64,000 nt of DNA from Hymenopus coronatus (GCA_030762935.1 CM060886.1:36937509-37001508), one strand, 5' to 3'. Shown: positions 1-10,924, counted from the stretch's first letter. Notes: generated from the letters alone by a model not told the origin. Translations and numbers: made by a program.

Positions 1-111
1 CTTTAGCAATACATTTGTATGCGAGTCCCAATCCTATACTTTCAATTTTCTCCGACATGTTTGGCTGCGATGGCACTTAATATTGACGTTTTGAAAAGCA
101 GACTTGACCTG

Positions 112-262
112 AACTTGTAGAGCAACCAGTTAGAGACCGGAAGATCCGTTGTTCAAATCCCGGCTAAGGTATTGCATTTTTCAGTCTGACTCTATCTATC
201 AAACTCCTGTTCTATACACGGTTTCTGTGAGAAAACACTTAAATTTATCACAATTTATCTCA
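112..262 (+). mobile_element. SINE family S4, partial copy
   Basis: The copy starts inside a tRNA-like head (gtagagcaaccagttagaga, then a B-box-like gttcaaatcccgg). It continues through the S4 body cagtctgactctatct and ends in the tail gtttctgtgagaaaaca. The same body recurs near 49.4, 49.7 and 50.0 kb, which shows it is a repeat and not a tRNA gene. The 5' part of the head is missing or too decayed to see. Confidence 0.75.
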
Positions 263-676
263 ATGTTTGATTTGAAGTAATGTAACGTGGAGTTTACAGT
301 ACAAATGAAATATTAGGTATCTTGATTAAAATATTTTTGAAGTATAAGTATTCTGTCTAAAATAATATAAATGTAAGTTAATGGGTAAATCCCAATTTAG
401 AATACGGCATGAAAATTAAAAATGGCAAATTTGGTCAATTCTCGACATTTAAGCAATAAGCTTAATATATTTCATAACATAAGCATAAAACTGACATTTG
501 CTTAAAATGTGCATCTTTCCAAACATTCAACCTAATTAATAGGAAGGAAGTTTGTAGAATTTATGTCACAATACGAATTTTGGTAAAAAAATAGTCGTAC
601 GATTCTAATATACAGACTATTCACTCTAAGACGTCAGACAGTTTATAACGGCATGGTACTTACTACACAATCTTGT
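263..676. other. Unassigned AT-rich interval
   Basis: I see no coding frame, SINE head or H-family block here. The sequence is AT-rich with many short A and T runs. Confidence 0.5.
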
Positions 677-1472
677 CACTTCCTCCACTTCGTACATAAT
701 ACGTAGGTGGAGAAGGTATTGTATTCCACTCAAAAATTCAGTAACCAGGTTTATGCGAGCATTTTTAGAAAAGAGCCCATATGTATGTGAACAGCATAAC
801 TCAAAAACGAAAAGTCAGTTAAATAACAAACGTTACACGAAGATTTTAATGAAAATCGTGCCATTCCAAACTACCATTTCATAGAAAAATGTTTGAAAAC
901 CTTTAGTTTCCTTAAAAAGTGTTCCAAAGATTTTCATTAAAATACCACATATTAACGATATTTACATGACAAATAACATTTTGTAAATGTTTAATTTCCT
1001 GGGAATATTCTTTGAAGTCTTGTTCATTCCGAATGACTTTTGAATAACTAAATAAACCGTAACAGATAGATAAAATCTTGCTATTTAAAAATGTAGATCT
1101 CGTTAGTGCACACAAACTATGCCCTGAACATTTTTTTAACGATTGCAGATACTCCTTGCTATCGGTTTCAATTTTAAAATACTTGAAATTTTTCTTCAAC
1201 GGGAATTTGTAATTCCTGTATACTTTATTTGCTGCTGGCCACGCAAAGAGAACTGAATTTCAATTGCACAGTAACCAGCTCTTAAAAGATTTGACTATCC
1301 TTAACCTAAAACGTTTTTTATTTTCCTTCATAAGGAACTAAGTAATAATATATTTATGCTAATGCTATCTTATTTAGCATAAAGTAGATAGAATAATGCG
1401 ATTTAAAGAAATATCTTGTTGGAGAAAGTCATGTGAATGATTCCAGAAAATCATGTGAATGCAACACATCAG
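677..1472 (-). mobile_element. H element, decayed full-length copy
   Basis: H is an interspersed non-coding family that I define from its many copies in this window. This copy runs from the palindrome end (acttcctccac, then gtggagaaggtattg) through the landmark blocks aactcaaaaacgaaaagtc and tttcctgggaatat to the other end (agaaagtcatgtgaatg, then aacacatcag). It has no long GT tract and is strongly diverged, so it is probably an old copy. The short frame on the minus strand inside it is a shadow of the repeat. Confidence 0.8.
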
Positions 1473-1634
1473 TTTTTGTATTTTGTTTCTTGTAAACTAG
1501 TAGCATAAACAGATATGTGGCATTCAAGAATATTAGCAACGAAAACAGTTTTTATAATAGCAGTGGTATAGTATGTATTGTATAGTATAGAAGACTTATT
1601 TGCATTTTAGCTCTAAAATGTATAATATATTTTT

Positions 1635-1778
1635 ACTTTCTCTACACGTACTGTATACATAGTGTATAGAAAAGGTATGTATTACACCCAAAAACTTGAT
1701 ACTGAGATTTCACTGGAAATACAAGTTTTGGGTCCACCTGAAGAAAAAAACATTTTTAGAAAAAGTTCCGTGTGTGTG

Positions 1779-1819
<41 letters not shown>

Positions 1820-2496
1820 CTGTGGACATCATAGCTCAAGAACCAAATGACCATTAAATACCAAACCTGGTATTTAAGTTTGGTATCTTCCAAGGATGCT
1901 TCACAAAGATTTCCAAGAAAATCCCCCACTCTCAACTACCCTTTAAATAGCAAAGTTTTTGAAAGTTTTGATTTTCTCAAAAATGACCAACATTTTTGAT
2001 TAAAATATCTTAAAGATATTTTCATGACAAACGAAATCTATATCTTGAATTTTCTAGGAATAGCTTCTGAAGACATCTTTATTCCAGATGAATTTTTCAG
2101 AATTTTGCTTAACTGGTAAACCGTAAAAGATAGACAAAAACTTACTATATAAAACGTATAGAGCTCGTTAAAACACACAATTAATGCTATAAACATTTTT
2201 TATTCGTGGAGTTAACTGTTTTTGAGATATTCCTTGTTAATAGTTTCAGCTTTAAAATACTTATACTTTTTCATACTGGACTTTGTCAACACCAAAGACA
2301 CTGCAATCGCATGGCAACCAGCTTTTGAAATATTTGACTATCACTTTATCCCTTATTTCCCTTCAAATTACAAGGAAGCAAGTGAAAATACCATACTATT
2401 TTTTCTAGATTAGCATGAAAGAAATGAAAGCATACGCTTTTTAACAAAAATTTGTTGCAAAAATTTAGAAAAAGTCATGTGAATGGAACACATCAG
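1635..2496 (-). mobile_element. H element, full-length copy
   Basis: The element opens with actttctctacacgtact directly after a T run. It carries the block ataccaaacctggtattta, a partial dyad in this copy, and closes with catgtgaatggaacacatca. A T run follows and the next H copy begins within about six bases, so the two lie head to tail. The GT microsatellite that marks the palindrome-proximal third is at its longest in this copy. Confidence 0.9.
1770..1818. repeat. (GT)n microsatellite inside an H element
   Basis: This is an almost pure GT dinucleotide tract with one interruption (gtgtgca). Every reasonably complete H copy has a GT/GTCC-rich stretch at this point, so the tract is an expansion of an internal element feature. 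Confidence 0.9.
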
Positions 2497-2502
2497 ATTT
2501 TT

Positions 2503-3378
2503 ACTTTCTCTAGCCCCATAATTACAATGTACATAGGGATAGAGAAGGTATTGTAATGGACCCAAAAATTCGATACCGAGATTGCACCAGAAATATATGC
2601 TTTGAGGTCCCCTGAGTCCGAAAAAAGCATTTTTAAAAAAAGGTCCATGTGTGTGTGTGTGTGTCTGTGGACAGCATAGCCCTAAAACTAGAAGCCGTTA
2701 AAAATCAAACTTGGTATTTAGGTTTAGTATCTTCCAAGGAGCGACACGAAGATTTTAAAAAAATTCCCCCCACCACAAACTACCCTTTACATGGAAAAAA
2801 TTGCGAAAATTTTGATTTTCTTAAAAATGGCTGTAACGATTTTGTTTAAAATCCCGTATTTAAAGCTATTTATATCTGCACTTTTTTTGGAATAGCCTCT
2901 GAAGACCTCTTTATTTTGGATGAATTTTGCTGAATTTTGATTTAACTGCTAAACCGTAAGAGATAGAAACAAAAACTCAGTACCTACACAAAAAATACAC
3001 ATCAGGCAAAACACACAATTTATATCCCTTACGTTTTTGCTGTGGAGGTAACCGTTTACGGGATATTCCTTGTTTTTGGTTTCAATTGTGAAGTACTTAA
3101 GCTTTTCTCAGACAGGAAGTGTCCGTTTTTCTTTTGTTCTACTCCTGGCCAAGCAAAGAAGTGATTTGCAATGATTTGTGTATAAGGATAGCTTTTAAAA
3201 CATTTTACAATCACTTTAGCATAGCGCATTCCCTAATTCCCTTCTATTTATAAGGAACTACTAATAAGAACATTCTGCTAATATTTATCTCGATTAGTAT
3301 TGTGTACAAAGAAGAATAATCTTTTGCATGAGTTTTGTAGAGCAGCTAGAGAAAGGCATGTGAATGTAACACATCAGA
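2503..3378 (-). mobile_element. H element, full-length copy, tandem to the previous one
   Basis: It begins actttctctagccccat next to the T run that ends the preceding copy, and ends with catgtgaatgtaacacatcag. Its distal third (ttttgttctactcctggcc, then aagaagtgatttgcaatg) belongs to a sequence variant also seen at 21.6 kb and 43.4 kb. H therefore has at least two subfamilies that differ near the CATCAGA end. Confidence 0.88.
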
Positions 3379-3833
3379 TTTTTAAAATATGTATTATAAA
3401 GGCTCAGGGAGTTCCATAGGAACGCACCTGGCAACTAAGTTGGATGGAAACCCAAGCAATTTCAGAAATTTATCCTTCACATCAGCTCAGGAAAAGACAT
3501 AAACTTCATCAATAAATTCTACATGGGTACTAGTAACACAGCTGGTCTTACTTCATAACGCGATATCTTGGTATAGGCTTTAAAAATCAGAATTAAAAGA
3601 GAAATACTGTCACTGCAATATCTCGAATGAATATATGCTTGAGAAAGAACTACTTTAACAGATGGTGCATGGACGGAATAAAAGTTATTGGCTCTCAGCC
3701 AGTATTGCAATTCCTACATAACTCTTAACGAGAAGCCCAAAGCCTTAATAGTCTCATTGTAAATCAAATTTCTGGAACCAGAACCGAAATCGTTAAAAAC
3801 TAAATTTTTCGACAAGGAAATCTTTCGTTGTAT
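3379..3833. other. Unassigned interval
   Basis: I recognise no repeat landmark or coding similarity here. Short frames on the minus strand show no motif I can name. Confidence 0.4.
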
Positions 3834-3990
3834 ATTTTCCCTACCCGTACATAGCAGATAGAGAAAAATTGCATTCCACCCAAAATTTCGATACAGTGGA
3901 AACACACCTTTTAGGAACCACCTTATCCAAACATATTTTTATACAAAGTCATGTATGTGTGTGAAGATCTTGAGTCAAAGGTGGTAATAA
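3834..3990 (-). mobile_element. H element fragment, palindrome end only
   Basis: Visible pieces are ttttccctacccgtacat, gatagagaaaaattgcattc and caaaatttcgatac, matching the first about 150 bases of H. Beyond this the match fades, with only a vague resemblance up to about 4.09 kb. It is a truncated or badly decayed copy. Confidence 0.6.
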
Positions 3991-4214
3991 AATAGGTACC
4001 CAAAATAATGTTGTACTGAAATGTACACTGTTTAAGGAGGCACAAAGCGTTTTTTATTGCGGTAAAATATTTAGATTTTTTGTTAAAAAGTAACCATACT
4101 TTCAATTACATACGACGGACATAACACATGTTTTGGAGCTACTTTAACGTCTTACACGTTAACGTCTTCATTATCAATGTCAAACAGTAAAACAATTTTA
4201 TATGGTACTTTTTT

Positions 4215-4949
4215 ACTTTCTCTACACGTACTACGTAATAGTGTATAGAAACGCATTGTAATGCACCCAACAATTCGATACCGAGATTTCACCGGTAATA
4301 TATGTTTTGGTTCCCCCTGAATGCAAAAAAAGCATTAATGGAAAAAGGTCCGTCTGTGTATGTGTGCCTGTATGTGTGTGTGTGTGTGTGAAAAGACCGT
4401 TAATTACCAAACTTGGTATTTAAGTTTGGTATCTTGCAAGGATGCGACAAGAAGACTTTCAAGAAAATTGCCCCCTCCCCAAACTACCCTTTACATTAAA
4501 AAGATTTCGAAAATTTTTATTTTCTCAAAAATGACAAAAGCTATTGTTATTAAAACCTCTTATATTTAAGATATTTACATGCTAACTAAAATGTATATCT
4601 TGAATTTTCTGGGAATATCCTCTGAATACCTCTTTATTCTGGATGATTTTTATTGAATTTTACATAACTTATAAACCATAAGAGATAGATAAAACTTACT
4701 ACACAAAAAATGTAGATCACGATAGGACACGCTTTTATGTCGTATACATTTTTTCTGCAGAGTTGGTCGTTTTTTAGATATTCCTTTTTATTGGTTTCAG
4801 CTTTAAATAACTTATTCTTTTCTCATACAGAAATTTCTTTCCATATAAACAATGGAACTTCAGTCATGCAGCAACCAGCTTCTTTCCATATAAACAATGG
4901 AACTTCAGTCATGCAGCAACCAGCTTTTGACTATCAGTTTCATTCATAA
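4215..4949 (-). mobile_element. H element, left arm of an inverted pair
   Basis: It starts actttctctacacgtacta after a T run and carries the usual blocks up to cagcttttgactatcagttt. It then stops before reaching the CATCAGA end and switches to an H segment in the opposite orientation at about 4950. Inside it lies a 45-bp tandem duplication. Confidence 0.82.
4836..4925. repeat. 45-bp perfect tandem duplication within H
   Basis: The 45 bases at 4836-4880 (beginning tctttccatataaacaatgg) are repeated at 4881-4925. No other H copy in the window has this doubling, so it arose locally in this copy. Confidence 0.9.
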
Positions 4950-5355
4950 TAAAGAGGTCTTTAGAGGCTATTCTCAGAAAATTCAAGATATTCATTTTAT
5001 TTGCCAAATAACTTTAATATACGGTATTTTAATCAAAGTCGTTAGTAGCATTTTTGAAAAAATCAAAATTTTCGAACATTTTTCTATTAAAGGATAGTTT
5101 GGGGTGGGAGGGATTTTTCTCAAAATCTTCGTGTTGCATCCCTGGAACATACTAGACTTAAATACCAAGTATGGTATTTTGAGTTATCATGTTCACAGAC
5201 ACATGGACCTTTTTCTGAAAATACTTTTTTTGGATACAGGGGACCTTAAAACTTCCATTTCCGGTGAAATCTCAGTATCAAATATTTTGAATTATCGAAT
5301 TTGGAATTCGATACCTTCTCTACACACTATGTACATAGTACGTGTAGAGAAAGTA
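4950..5355 (+). mobile_element. H element, right arm of an inverted pair
   Basis: It begins in mid-element at gaggtctttagaggctattc, a landmark of the reverse orientation. It runs through the CA-poor remnant of the microsatellite to the hairpin and ends cgtgtagagaaagta before an A run. The CATCAGA end is absent, so the pair at 4215-5355 has a palindrome end at each outer edge and a truncated junction in the middle. Confidence 0.82.
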
Positions 5356-5484
5356 AAAAATGTTAAAGAATAATCTCTTTGCAGAACAGAGGGAGAAGAA
5401 TGTCATGTGATTAAAATACACCAGATTTGTTTTCGAAAACGACTATTTTTCATATGAAAATTTCAACCAGACCATTTATTACAA

Positions 5485-5700
5485 TGTCATTTATTTATTT
5501 AGTTTTATAGTGTTTAACGCCCTCTTTTACTACAATAGCACCGCAGGCGATGACACTGATGATACATGGAATGAAGAGGGAGCACCGGTGGAATACGATG
5601 GCGGGGGAAACCGGAGAACCCGGAGAAAAACCGCCCCTTCGCCGCTTTGTCCACTACAAATCTCATATACGGTCGCTTGGGATCGAGGTGTTAATTTATT
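5485..5700 (-). mobile_element. Probable SINE-like repeat, truncated
   Basis: The stretch around 5560-5690 contains gcgggggaaaccggagaacc and, on the reverse strand, a sequence that could be the edge of a B box (cgatcccaagcgacc). I associate this wording with a common invertebrate tRNA-SINE type. No complete promoter head is present, there is no second copy in this window, and the 66-residue frame across it has no recognisable domain. Confidence 0.35.
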
Positions 5701-6003
5701 AAGACATTAAAAATGCGCCTGGAAATACTTATCTAAGATGGGGTCTTTCTGCTGACTCCGCCCTCGTTTTTCTGTTTGCGATGTCCATAAAGGCGCATTA
5801 GTCAGGCCAAGTTACTGAAGAGAAGCAGATAGACATGTAACGTAACTTGCGACAACTGAGGTTCTGAGTTACACACTACGATCCCCCAACCCTCTGGTTG
5901 GACAATACTTGACCCCTCTAACCAGGTGGTACAAAATTAAATAATTTTTTTCTATGCTACATCTAATGCCTAGGTAATACGCGCACGTGATCAATTAATT
6001 AAG

Positions 6004-6233
6004 ACATTACTTATTGAACCATGACTTGAAGCTTTCCTGGCGGCGGTATGAAAATAACTTTTCTCGGGCTATCAGCCAGGTGAATTCTGGAATAATTTCC
6101 AAGCTTTCAAGAGCTAACGTCGCTCTGATGAGCTAACGTCGATGAGAGCGACGTTAGCTCTTGAAAGCTTGGAAATTATTCCAGAATTCACCTGGCTGAT
6201 AGCCCGAGAAAAGTTATTTTCACATTACTTATT
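6004..6233. repeat. Perfect 78-bp palindrome flanked by 12-bp direct repeats
   Basis: The arms at 6049-6126 and 6145-6222 are exact reverse complements by eye, with an 18-base spacer (gatgagctaacgtcgatg). The spacer itself repeats gagctaacgtcg from the arm. The 12-mer acattacttatt lies at 6004-6015 and again at 6222-6233, like a target duplication around an insertion. The arm resembles 37606-37660 (acgtt, caagcc/aagctt, acctggct, agcccgagaa), so it is probably a terminal piece of a repeat that also occurs there, possibly a Penelope-like element. Confidence 0.85.
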
Positions 6234-6600
6234 CTTTGGGAGCGGGGTTGAGGGATGAAGGGGTGGATTGCCAAAGGATTTTCCCTTTCTAGTTCACTAG
6301 CTATGTTGTACCAGAAAGACACCAATGAAAATTGTGGATAGATTCGAGCCCATGTCAAACGTTCACATTTTCAACAAAATCACAGTGCTAGACATATTTT
6401 TATTGTCTTTGAGTGTACTAAGAATTGTAATTTAAAAAACGATTCTCTTAAGAGAAAGTTAATTTTCAATATAAATAATTAATTTAATCGAATAAATTAA
6501 TATATTCAGAATGAAAATATATATTTGACATCTGCCTGATGTCTGTTCAAACAATTAAAACTGTAGATTTAACACTTTAAAAACAACTTTATTCACTTCA
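6234..6600. other. Unassigned AT-rich interval
   Basis: Nothing is recognised beyond poly-AT sequence. Confidence 0.4.
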
Positions 6601-6654
6601 CTGCTCCCTTAAGCACAATAGAGAGAGATTTTTAAGCAGATTCTATATTCCAGA

Positions 6655-6780
6655 CTCACATTTACATGGAAATGTTTTCCTTTTCTAAAAAAAGTCTCTA
6701 AAAATTTGAACCCGGTCCCTCTTCTGCTATTGGCTTGTTGCTCCCATGATGAGCCAGGATACTGTCCTTCATATAGGGTA
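6655..6780 (-). mobile_element. Possible decayed tRNA-derived SINE head
   Basis: Read on the minus strand, tggctcatcatgggagcaac resembles an A-box region. About 30 bases later ccgggttcaaatttt resembles a B box followed by an A/T-rich body. No second copy was found here, so the call rests on the promoter-like spacing alone. Confidence 0.3.
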
Positions 6781-7151
6781 TGCGTGGGTGGCTGCAGATT
6801 GGACACCAGTTAAGTTGACGGAGAACATTTAGTGGAGGCCAATACAAGATCTGGTTGGGACCAGTTGTCGATTCGTCTAACGATGAATAAGTTTTCCTGC
6901 ATCTAAGCATCAGAAAATGAACATGTTAACTTCAGCGCATCAAAAACTTGACGGGTTAGGCAACATTTGTTCCGTGTTGAAAGCAATGGATGTAAGTTGC
7001 CATGTCCCGCTGAATTACTATAAAGCAACCCCCCTTACAATCACCGCTACGTTGGAGATGAGCCTAACGAGGTACTTGGCTTGCAACAGCTGTAAGAGGG
7101 AAAAGCGGAAAACGTAGTAGTACTAAATTTTCGAAATACGTACTCTTTTTT

Positions 7152-8920
7152 ACTTTCGCTGCATGTACTATGTACATAGGTATAGAGAAGGTATTGCACT
7201 CATTTTCAAAAAATCGATACCGAGATTTCACCGGAAATTCTCGTTTTAGGGTCCCCTTTTCCATAAAAAGCATTTTACTTTCTATATACTCACTATCTAC
7301 ATAGTGTATAGAGAAGGTATTGCACTCCAACCAAAAATTCGATACCAAGCTTTTACCGGAAATATATGTTTTAGGGTCCCCTATACTCCAAAAAAAAGCT
7401 TTTCACAAAAAGGTCCGTGTTTGTGTGTGTGTCCGTGTGTCCGTGTGTCTGTGAACACGATAACTCAAAAACGAAAAGTCGTTAAAATACCAAACTTGGT
7501 ATTTAAGTTAAGTATCTTCCAGGGATGCGACACAAAGATTTTGAGTAAAATCCCCCCACCCAAACTACCCTTTACATGGAACTTTTTTCCAAAATTTCGA
7601 TTTTCTCAAAAATGGCTCTAACAATTTTGATCAAAATATCGTATATTAAAGATGTTTACCTGAAAAATAAAATATATATCTTGAGTTTTCTGGGCAAAGC
7701 CTCTGAAGACTACTTTATTCTGGATGAATTTTACGGTATTTTATATAAATGCTAAACCGTAAGAGATGGATATAAACTTACCACACAAAAATATAGAGCA
7801 CTTTAAAACACACAATTTATATTATATACATTTTTCTCGTGGAGTTCATCGTTTTTGAGTTATTCCTTGTTTTATATTTCATCTTTAAAAGCTTATACTT
7901 TTCTTATACAGGAATTTGTAAACTCCTGTCCATACAAACAAAGGAAATTCAGTCACATAGCAACCAGCTTTTGATTATTAGTTTAGACTATACTACTCCC
8001 CTTATTTCCCTTTGCTTACAAGGAAGCAAGTAATAAGACTATTTGTGCTAAATTTTTTCTCGATTAGCATGAAGTAAATAGAAGCATAAGCTTTTTAACA
8101 ATAATTTGTTGCAGAGAGGTAGAGAAAATCATGTGAATGGACACATCAGAATTTTAGTAATTGGTCCATGTGTGTATGTGTGTGTGTCCGGGTGTCCGGG
8201 TGTACCTGTAAACATGATAGCTCAAAACGAAAAAGTCGTTTAAATACCAAACTTGGTGTTTAGGTTTAGTATCTTCTAGGGATGCGACACGAAGATTTTG
8301 AGAAACATCTTCCCACCCCAAACTACGCTTTACATGGAAAAAATGTTAAGGATTTTGATTTTCTGAAAAACGGTGCCAACGACTTTGATTACAATACCGT
8401 ATAGTAAAGATATTTATATGGCCAGTGAAATAAATGTCTTGCATTTTATGGAAATAACCTCTAAAGGCATCTTTCTTGTGACTCAATTTTGCTGAATTTT
8501 GCATAACTGGTAAAGCGTAAGAGATAGACAAAATCTTACTACACAAAAAATATAGATCACGTTAAAGCGCACAATTCATGTCTAATATGTTTTTTTCTTG
8601 GAGTAGACCATTTTTGAGATATTCTTTGTTATTTGTTTCAGATACAAAATACTTAATCTTTTCTCACACGTATAATTGTAAACTCCTGGCCCTGCATAGA
8701 AACGGATTTCAACTACATGGCAACCAGCTTTTAAAATAGTTGACTATCGTTTTAGCCTAGTGTATTCCATTATTTTGCTTCTACATACAAGGAAGCAAGT
8801 AATTAAGACAATTTCTGCTAATGTTTATCTCGATAATCATAAAGTACATAGAAGATTATGCTTTTTAACAATAATTTGTTACAGCGACGTGGAGAAAGTC
8901 ATGTGAATGGAACACATCAT
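7152..8920 (-). mobile_element. H element (outer), split by a second H element
   Basis: The outer copy runs from actttcgctgcatgtacta to ccataaaaagcatttt at 7276, is interrupted by a complete H copy, and resumes at about 8155 with agtaattggtccatgtgtg. It then continues through all later landmarks to catgtgaatggaacacatca. In uninterrupted copies gcatttt is followed within a few bases by ggtcc, so the two halves are collinear. The junction is a TTTT run on both sides. Confidence 0.88.
7277..8150 (-). mobile_element. H element (inner), inserted in the outer copy
   Basis: This complete copy starts actttctatatactcacta and ends gtgaatggacacatcaga, in the same orientation as its host. It is bounded by TTTT at the left and TTTT at the right. 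It carries the GTCC-type microsatellite (gtgtccgtgtgtccgtgtgt). Confidence 0.9.
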
Positions 8921-9040
8921 GTAGTCTTACCTACATCTTACTTGAAAGTGTTGGCTTTGAAACCTTACATTAAAATGAGAGAGAAAAACTACTGGCGAGT
9001 TTGCCTTGAAAATGATTGAATTTGCAAACATGATCATCGT

Positions 9041-9250
9041 TGGTCTGGGTAGCTCAATTAGTTAGGTGATGGTTTTCTGAGCTCAAGGCCGTCAATTCAA
9101 TCCCGGCCCTTACCGATGGTTTTAAAGTGTGCTTAAAAGCAACAGCTCCATGTCAGTAAATTTACTGGCATGTTAAAGGACTCCTGCAGGACGAAATTCT
9201 GGTGGCGATGATATGATACTGGTATATGACACCGTCGTTAACAAATACTT
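9041..9250 (+). mobile_element. SINE family S3
   Basis: The tRNA-like head is visible as gggtagctcaattagttagg (A box) and gtcaattcaatcccggccc (B box). The body follows with cagtaaatttactggcatgt and then ggacgaaattctgg with a gcgatgatat block. The 3' part ends gtcgttaacaaata. The second copy at 32.4 kb shares the body (catgtaaaagaaatcc, gaaattccggcacaccgg), which confirms a dispersed family. A T run and then an H copy follow immediately. Confidence 0.8.
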
Positions 9251-9255
9251 TTTTT

Positions 9256-10042
9256 ACATTCTCTACATGTACTATTACATAGTGCATACAGGAAGTAATG
9301 TATTTCACCCAAAAATTCCATACCGAGATTTCCCCAAAAATGCATATTTGCAGTTATGTTTGTGTATGTGTGTCTGTGGACAGCATAGCTCAAAAACGAA
9401 AAGACCCTTAAATACCAAACTTCATATTTAAGTTTGGTATATTTCAAGGATGTGACACGAAGATTTAAAAAAAAATCACCTCACCTCAAACTACCTTTTA
9501 CATGGAAACATTTTCTAAAACGTTTTTCTCAAAACGGGTTCTACTGATTTTGATTAAATGAACCCATATTAAAGTCATTTCCATCACAAATAAAACATAT
9601 ATCTTGAATTTTCTGGGAATAGCTTCTGAAGAACTGTTTATTCGGGATGCATTTTGCTGAATTTTGCATAACTACGAGTAGTATACCATAAGAGACAAAC
9701 AATTTATATGTCTTTAAGATAGACAATTTATGTGATATACATTTTCTTTCGTGGAGTTGACCGTTTTTGAGATATTCCTTGCTATTAGTTTCAATTTAAA
9801 AATACTTATACATTCCTCACTTTTCAGCTTCTGCCTCCAAAAAGAAACAGATTTCAATTCTATAGCGACAATACTTTAAAACATTTGACGTCGTTATTTC
9901 CCTTCTACTTACAAGGACCTAAGATATACGACCGTTTCTGCTAATACTTATCTCGATTGCATGAAGTAGATAGATAAATAAGCTTATTAACAATAATTTT
10001 TACAAAGATGTAGAGAAAGTCATGTGAATGGAACACATCAGA
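9256..10042 (-). mobile_element. H element, full-length copy
   Basis: It begins acattctctacatgtacta, one change from the usual actttctc, and ends catgtgaatggaacacatcaga. The GT stretch is short (tgtttgtgtatgtgtgtctg). Confidence 0.88.
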
Positions 10043-10277
10043 TGTTTTAAAATCACAATTATCGCACTTTGCCAAATGTTTTAATAATTTATACATCTCT
10101 GGCGCTGCTTTTCACTCTTCTCCTTGCTAAATTATAAGTATTCTGTCTTTCTAATTCACATAAATGGTCTACGTGAGTTTTCAGACATACTTTACATCTC
10201 TAAACGTATAATTATCATAAACCGAAACCGAGCGAGTCGCTGGTCTTCCCTACTTCTGATTTCAACCTAATGATTTT

Positions 10278-10291
10278 GTTCCAACACTCAT
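10278..10291. repeat. Target-site duplication of SINE S2, left copy
   Basis: The sequence gttccaacactcat is repeated without mismatch at 10561-10574. Confidence 0.9.
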
Positions 10292-10560
10292 TGTCGCCCT
10301 TCGTGGTGTAGTGGTTACCATGCTAACCTCATGTACCAAAGGAGCGGGCTCGAACCCGGCGGAGGACACTGGATTTTTCTCGGACTTCAAAATCTTTCGG
10401 AAGGGAAATAAAGCCATGGGTCCCGTGTCGTGGATTTACGGCACGTAAAAGAACCTCAAACCTGATAGAAAGGCCTCTGAGCAAAATTAAGCGGTGTTTC
10501 AGTATAGAATTGAACGCTGAGAACCACAGCAGTTAAAGAGCGTCCATAAATAAAACTTCA
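10292..10560 (+). mobile_element. SINE family S2, complete insertion
   Basis: The head is cgtggtgtagtggttaccat (A box) with gggctcgaacccggcgga (B box). The body has aagggaaataaagccatggg, gatttacggcacgtaaaaga and gaaaggcctctgagc, and the 3' end is gcgtccataaataaaac. It is flanked by an exact 14-bp duplication, gttccaacactcat, at 10278-10291 and 10561-10574. That makes it the best-preserved retrotransposition event in the window. A reverse-strand copy is at 23.9 kb and a broken one at 63.2 kb. Confidence 0.93.
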
Positions 10561-10574
10561 GTTCCAACACTCAT
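10561..10574. repeat. Target-site duplication of SINE S2, right copy
   Basis: This is an exact match to 10278-10291. The SINE lies precisely between the two. Confidence 0.9.
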
Positions 10575-10671
10575 CTTCCCTGCTAATGAGTCTATCCATA
10601 ACTATCTATAACTTATGTAGAACGTTTACTTTTAAATTGTATTTTATTTTAATATAATAACTTTTTTATCA

Positions 10672-10709
10672 TCATTATTATTATTATTATTATTATTTTT
10701 TTTTTTTTT
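10672..10709. repeat. (ATT)n and T-run microsatellite
   Basis: An ATT trinucleotide tract passes into a run of T. On the minus strand this is the A-rich, (AAT)n 3' tail of the adjoining SINE S1. Confidence 0.85.
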
Positions 10710-10924
10710 GTTGTAGTTAACGTCCTTTAACCTGGTTGGTCATATCTGCTCAAATGATTTCGGGGCCCATGGAGCTCAAAGTTACTCGACATTCGTCTTC
10801 TCAGAATAAGGACAAAACCCCGAAAAAAAAAACCTTATCCGGGTATCTCACCCTTAGCGAAATTTGAACTCTCGACCTGTTGAATATGAGGCAGACACGC
10901 TACCACCACACTACCCAGGAGGGC
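10696..10924 (-). mobile_element. SINE family S1, complete copy
   Basis: On the minus strand the head is gtgtggtggtagcgtgtctg with a B box gtcgagagttcaaatttcg. It is followed by a purine-rich body that includes gtccttattctgag and the 3' block accaaccaggttaaaggacg, then an A run. Further copies are at 19.7 kb (plus) and 32.8 kb (minus). Confidence 0.85.

Noticed and set aside
1662..1850. Cys/Val-rich small proteins (strings of VCVC) in many plus- and minus-strand frames
   Set aside because: They are translations of the GT microsatellite inside H elements and recur with each copy.
5104..5373. Recurring frames with LFLDTGDPKTYISGEISVSNF-type wording, which looks like a conserved protein family
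   Set aside because: The wording follows the H DNA consensus near the palindrome end. Reading frame, start and stop differ between copies, and the same DNA is open on both strands, so there is no sign of coding selection.
10292..10380. True tRNA genes at the A/B-box-containing sequences
   Set aside because: All such heads pass into shared SINE bodies or are decayed, and none folds convincingly into a complete cloverleaf on inspection.
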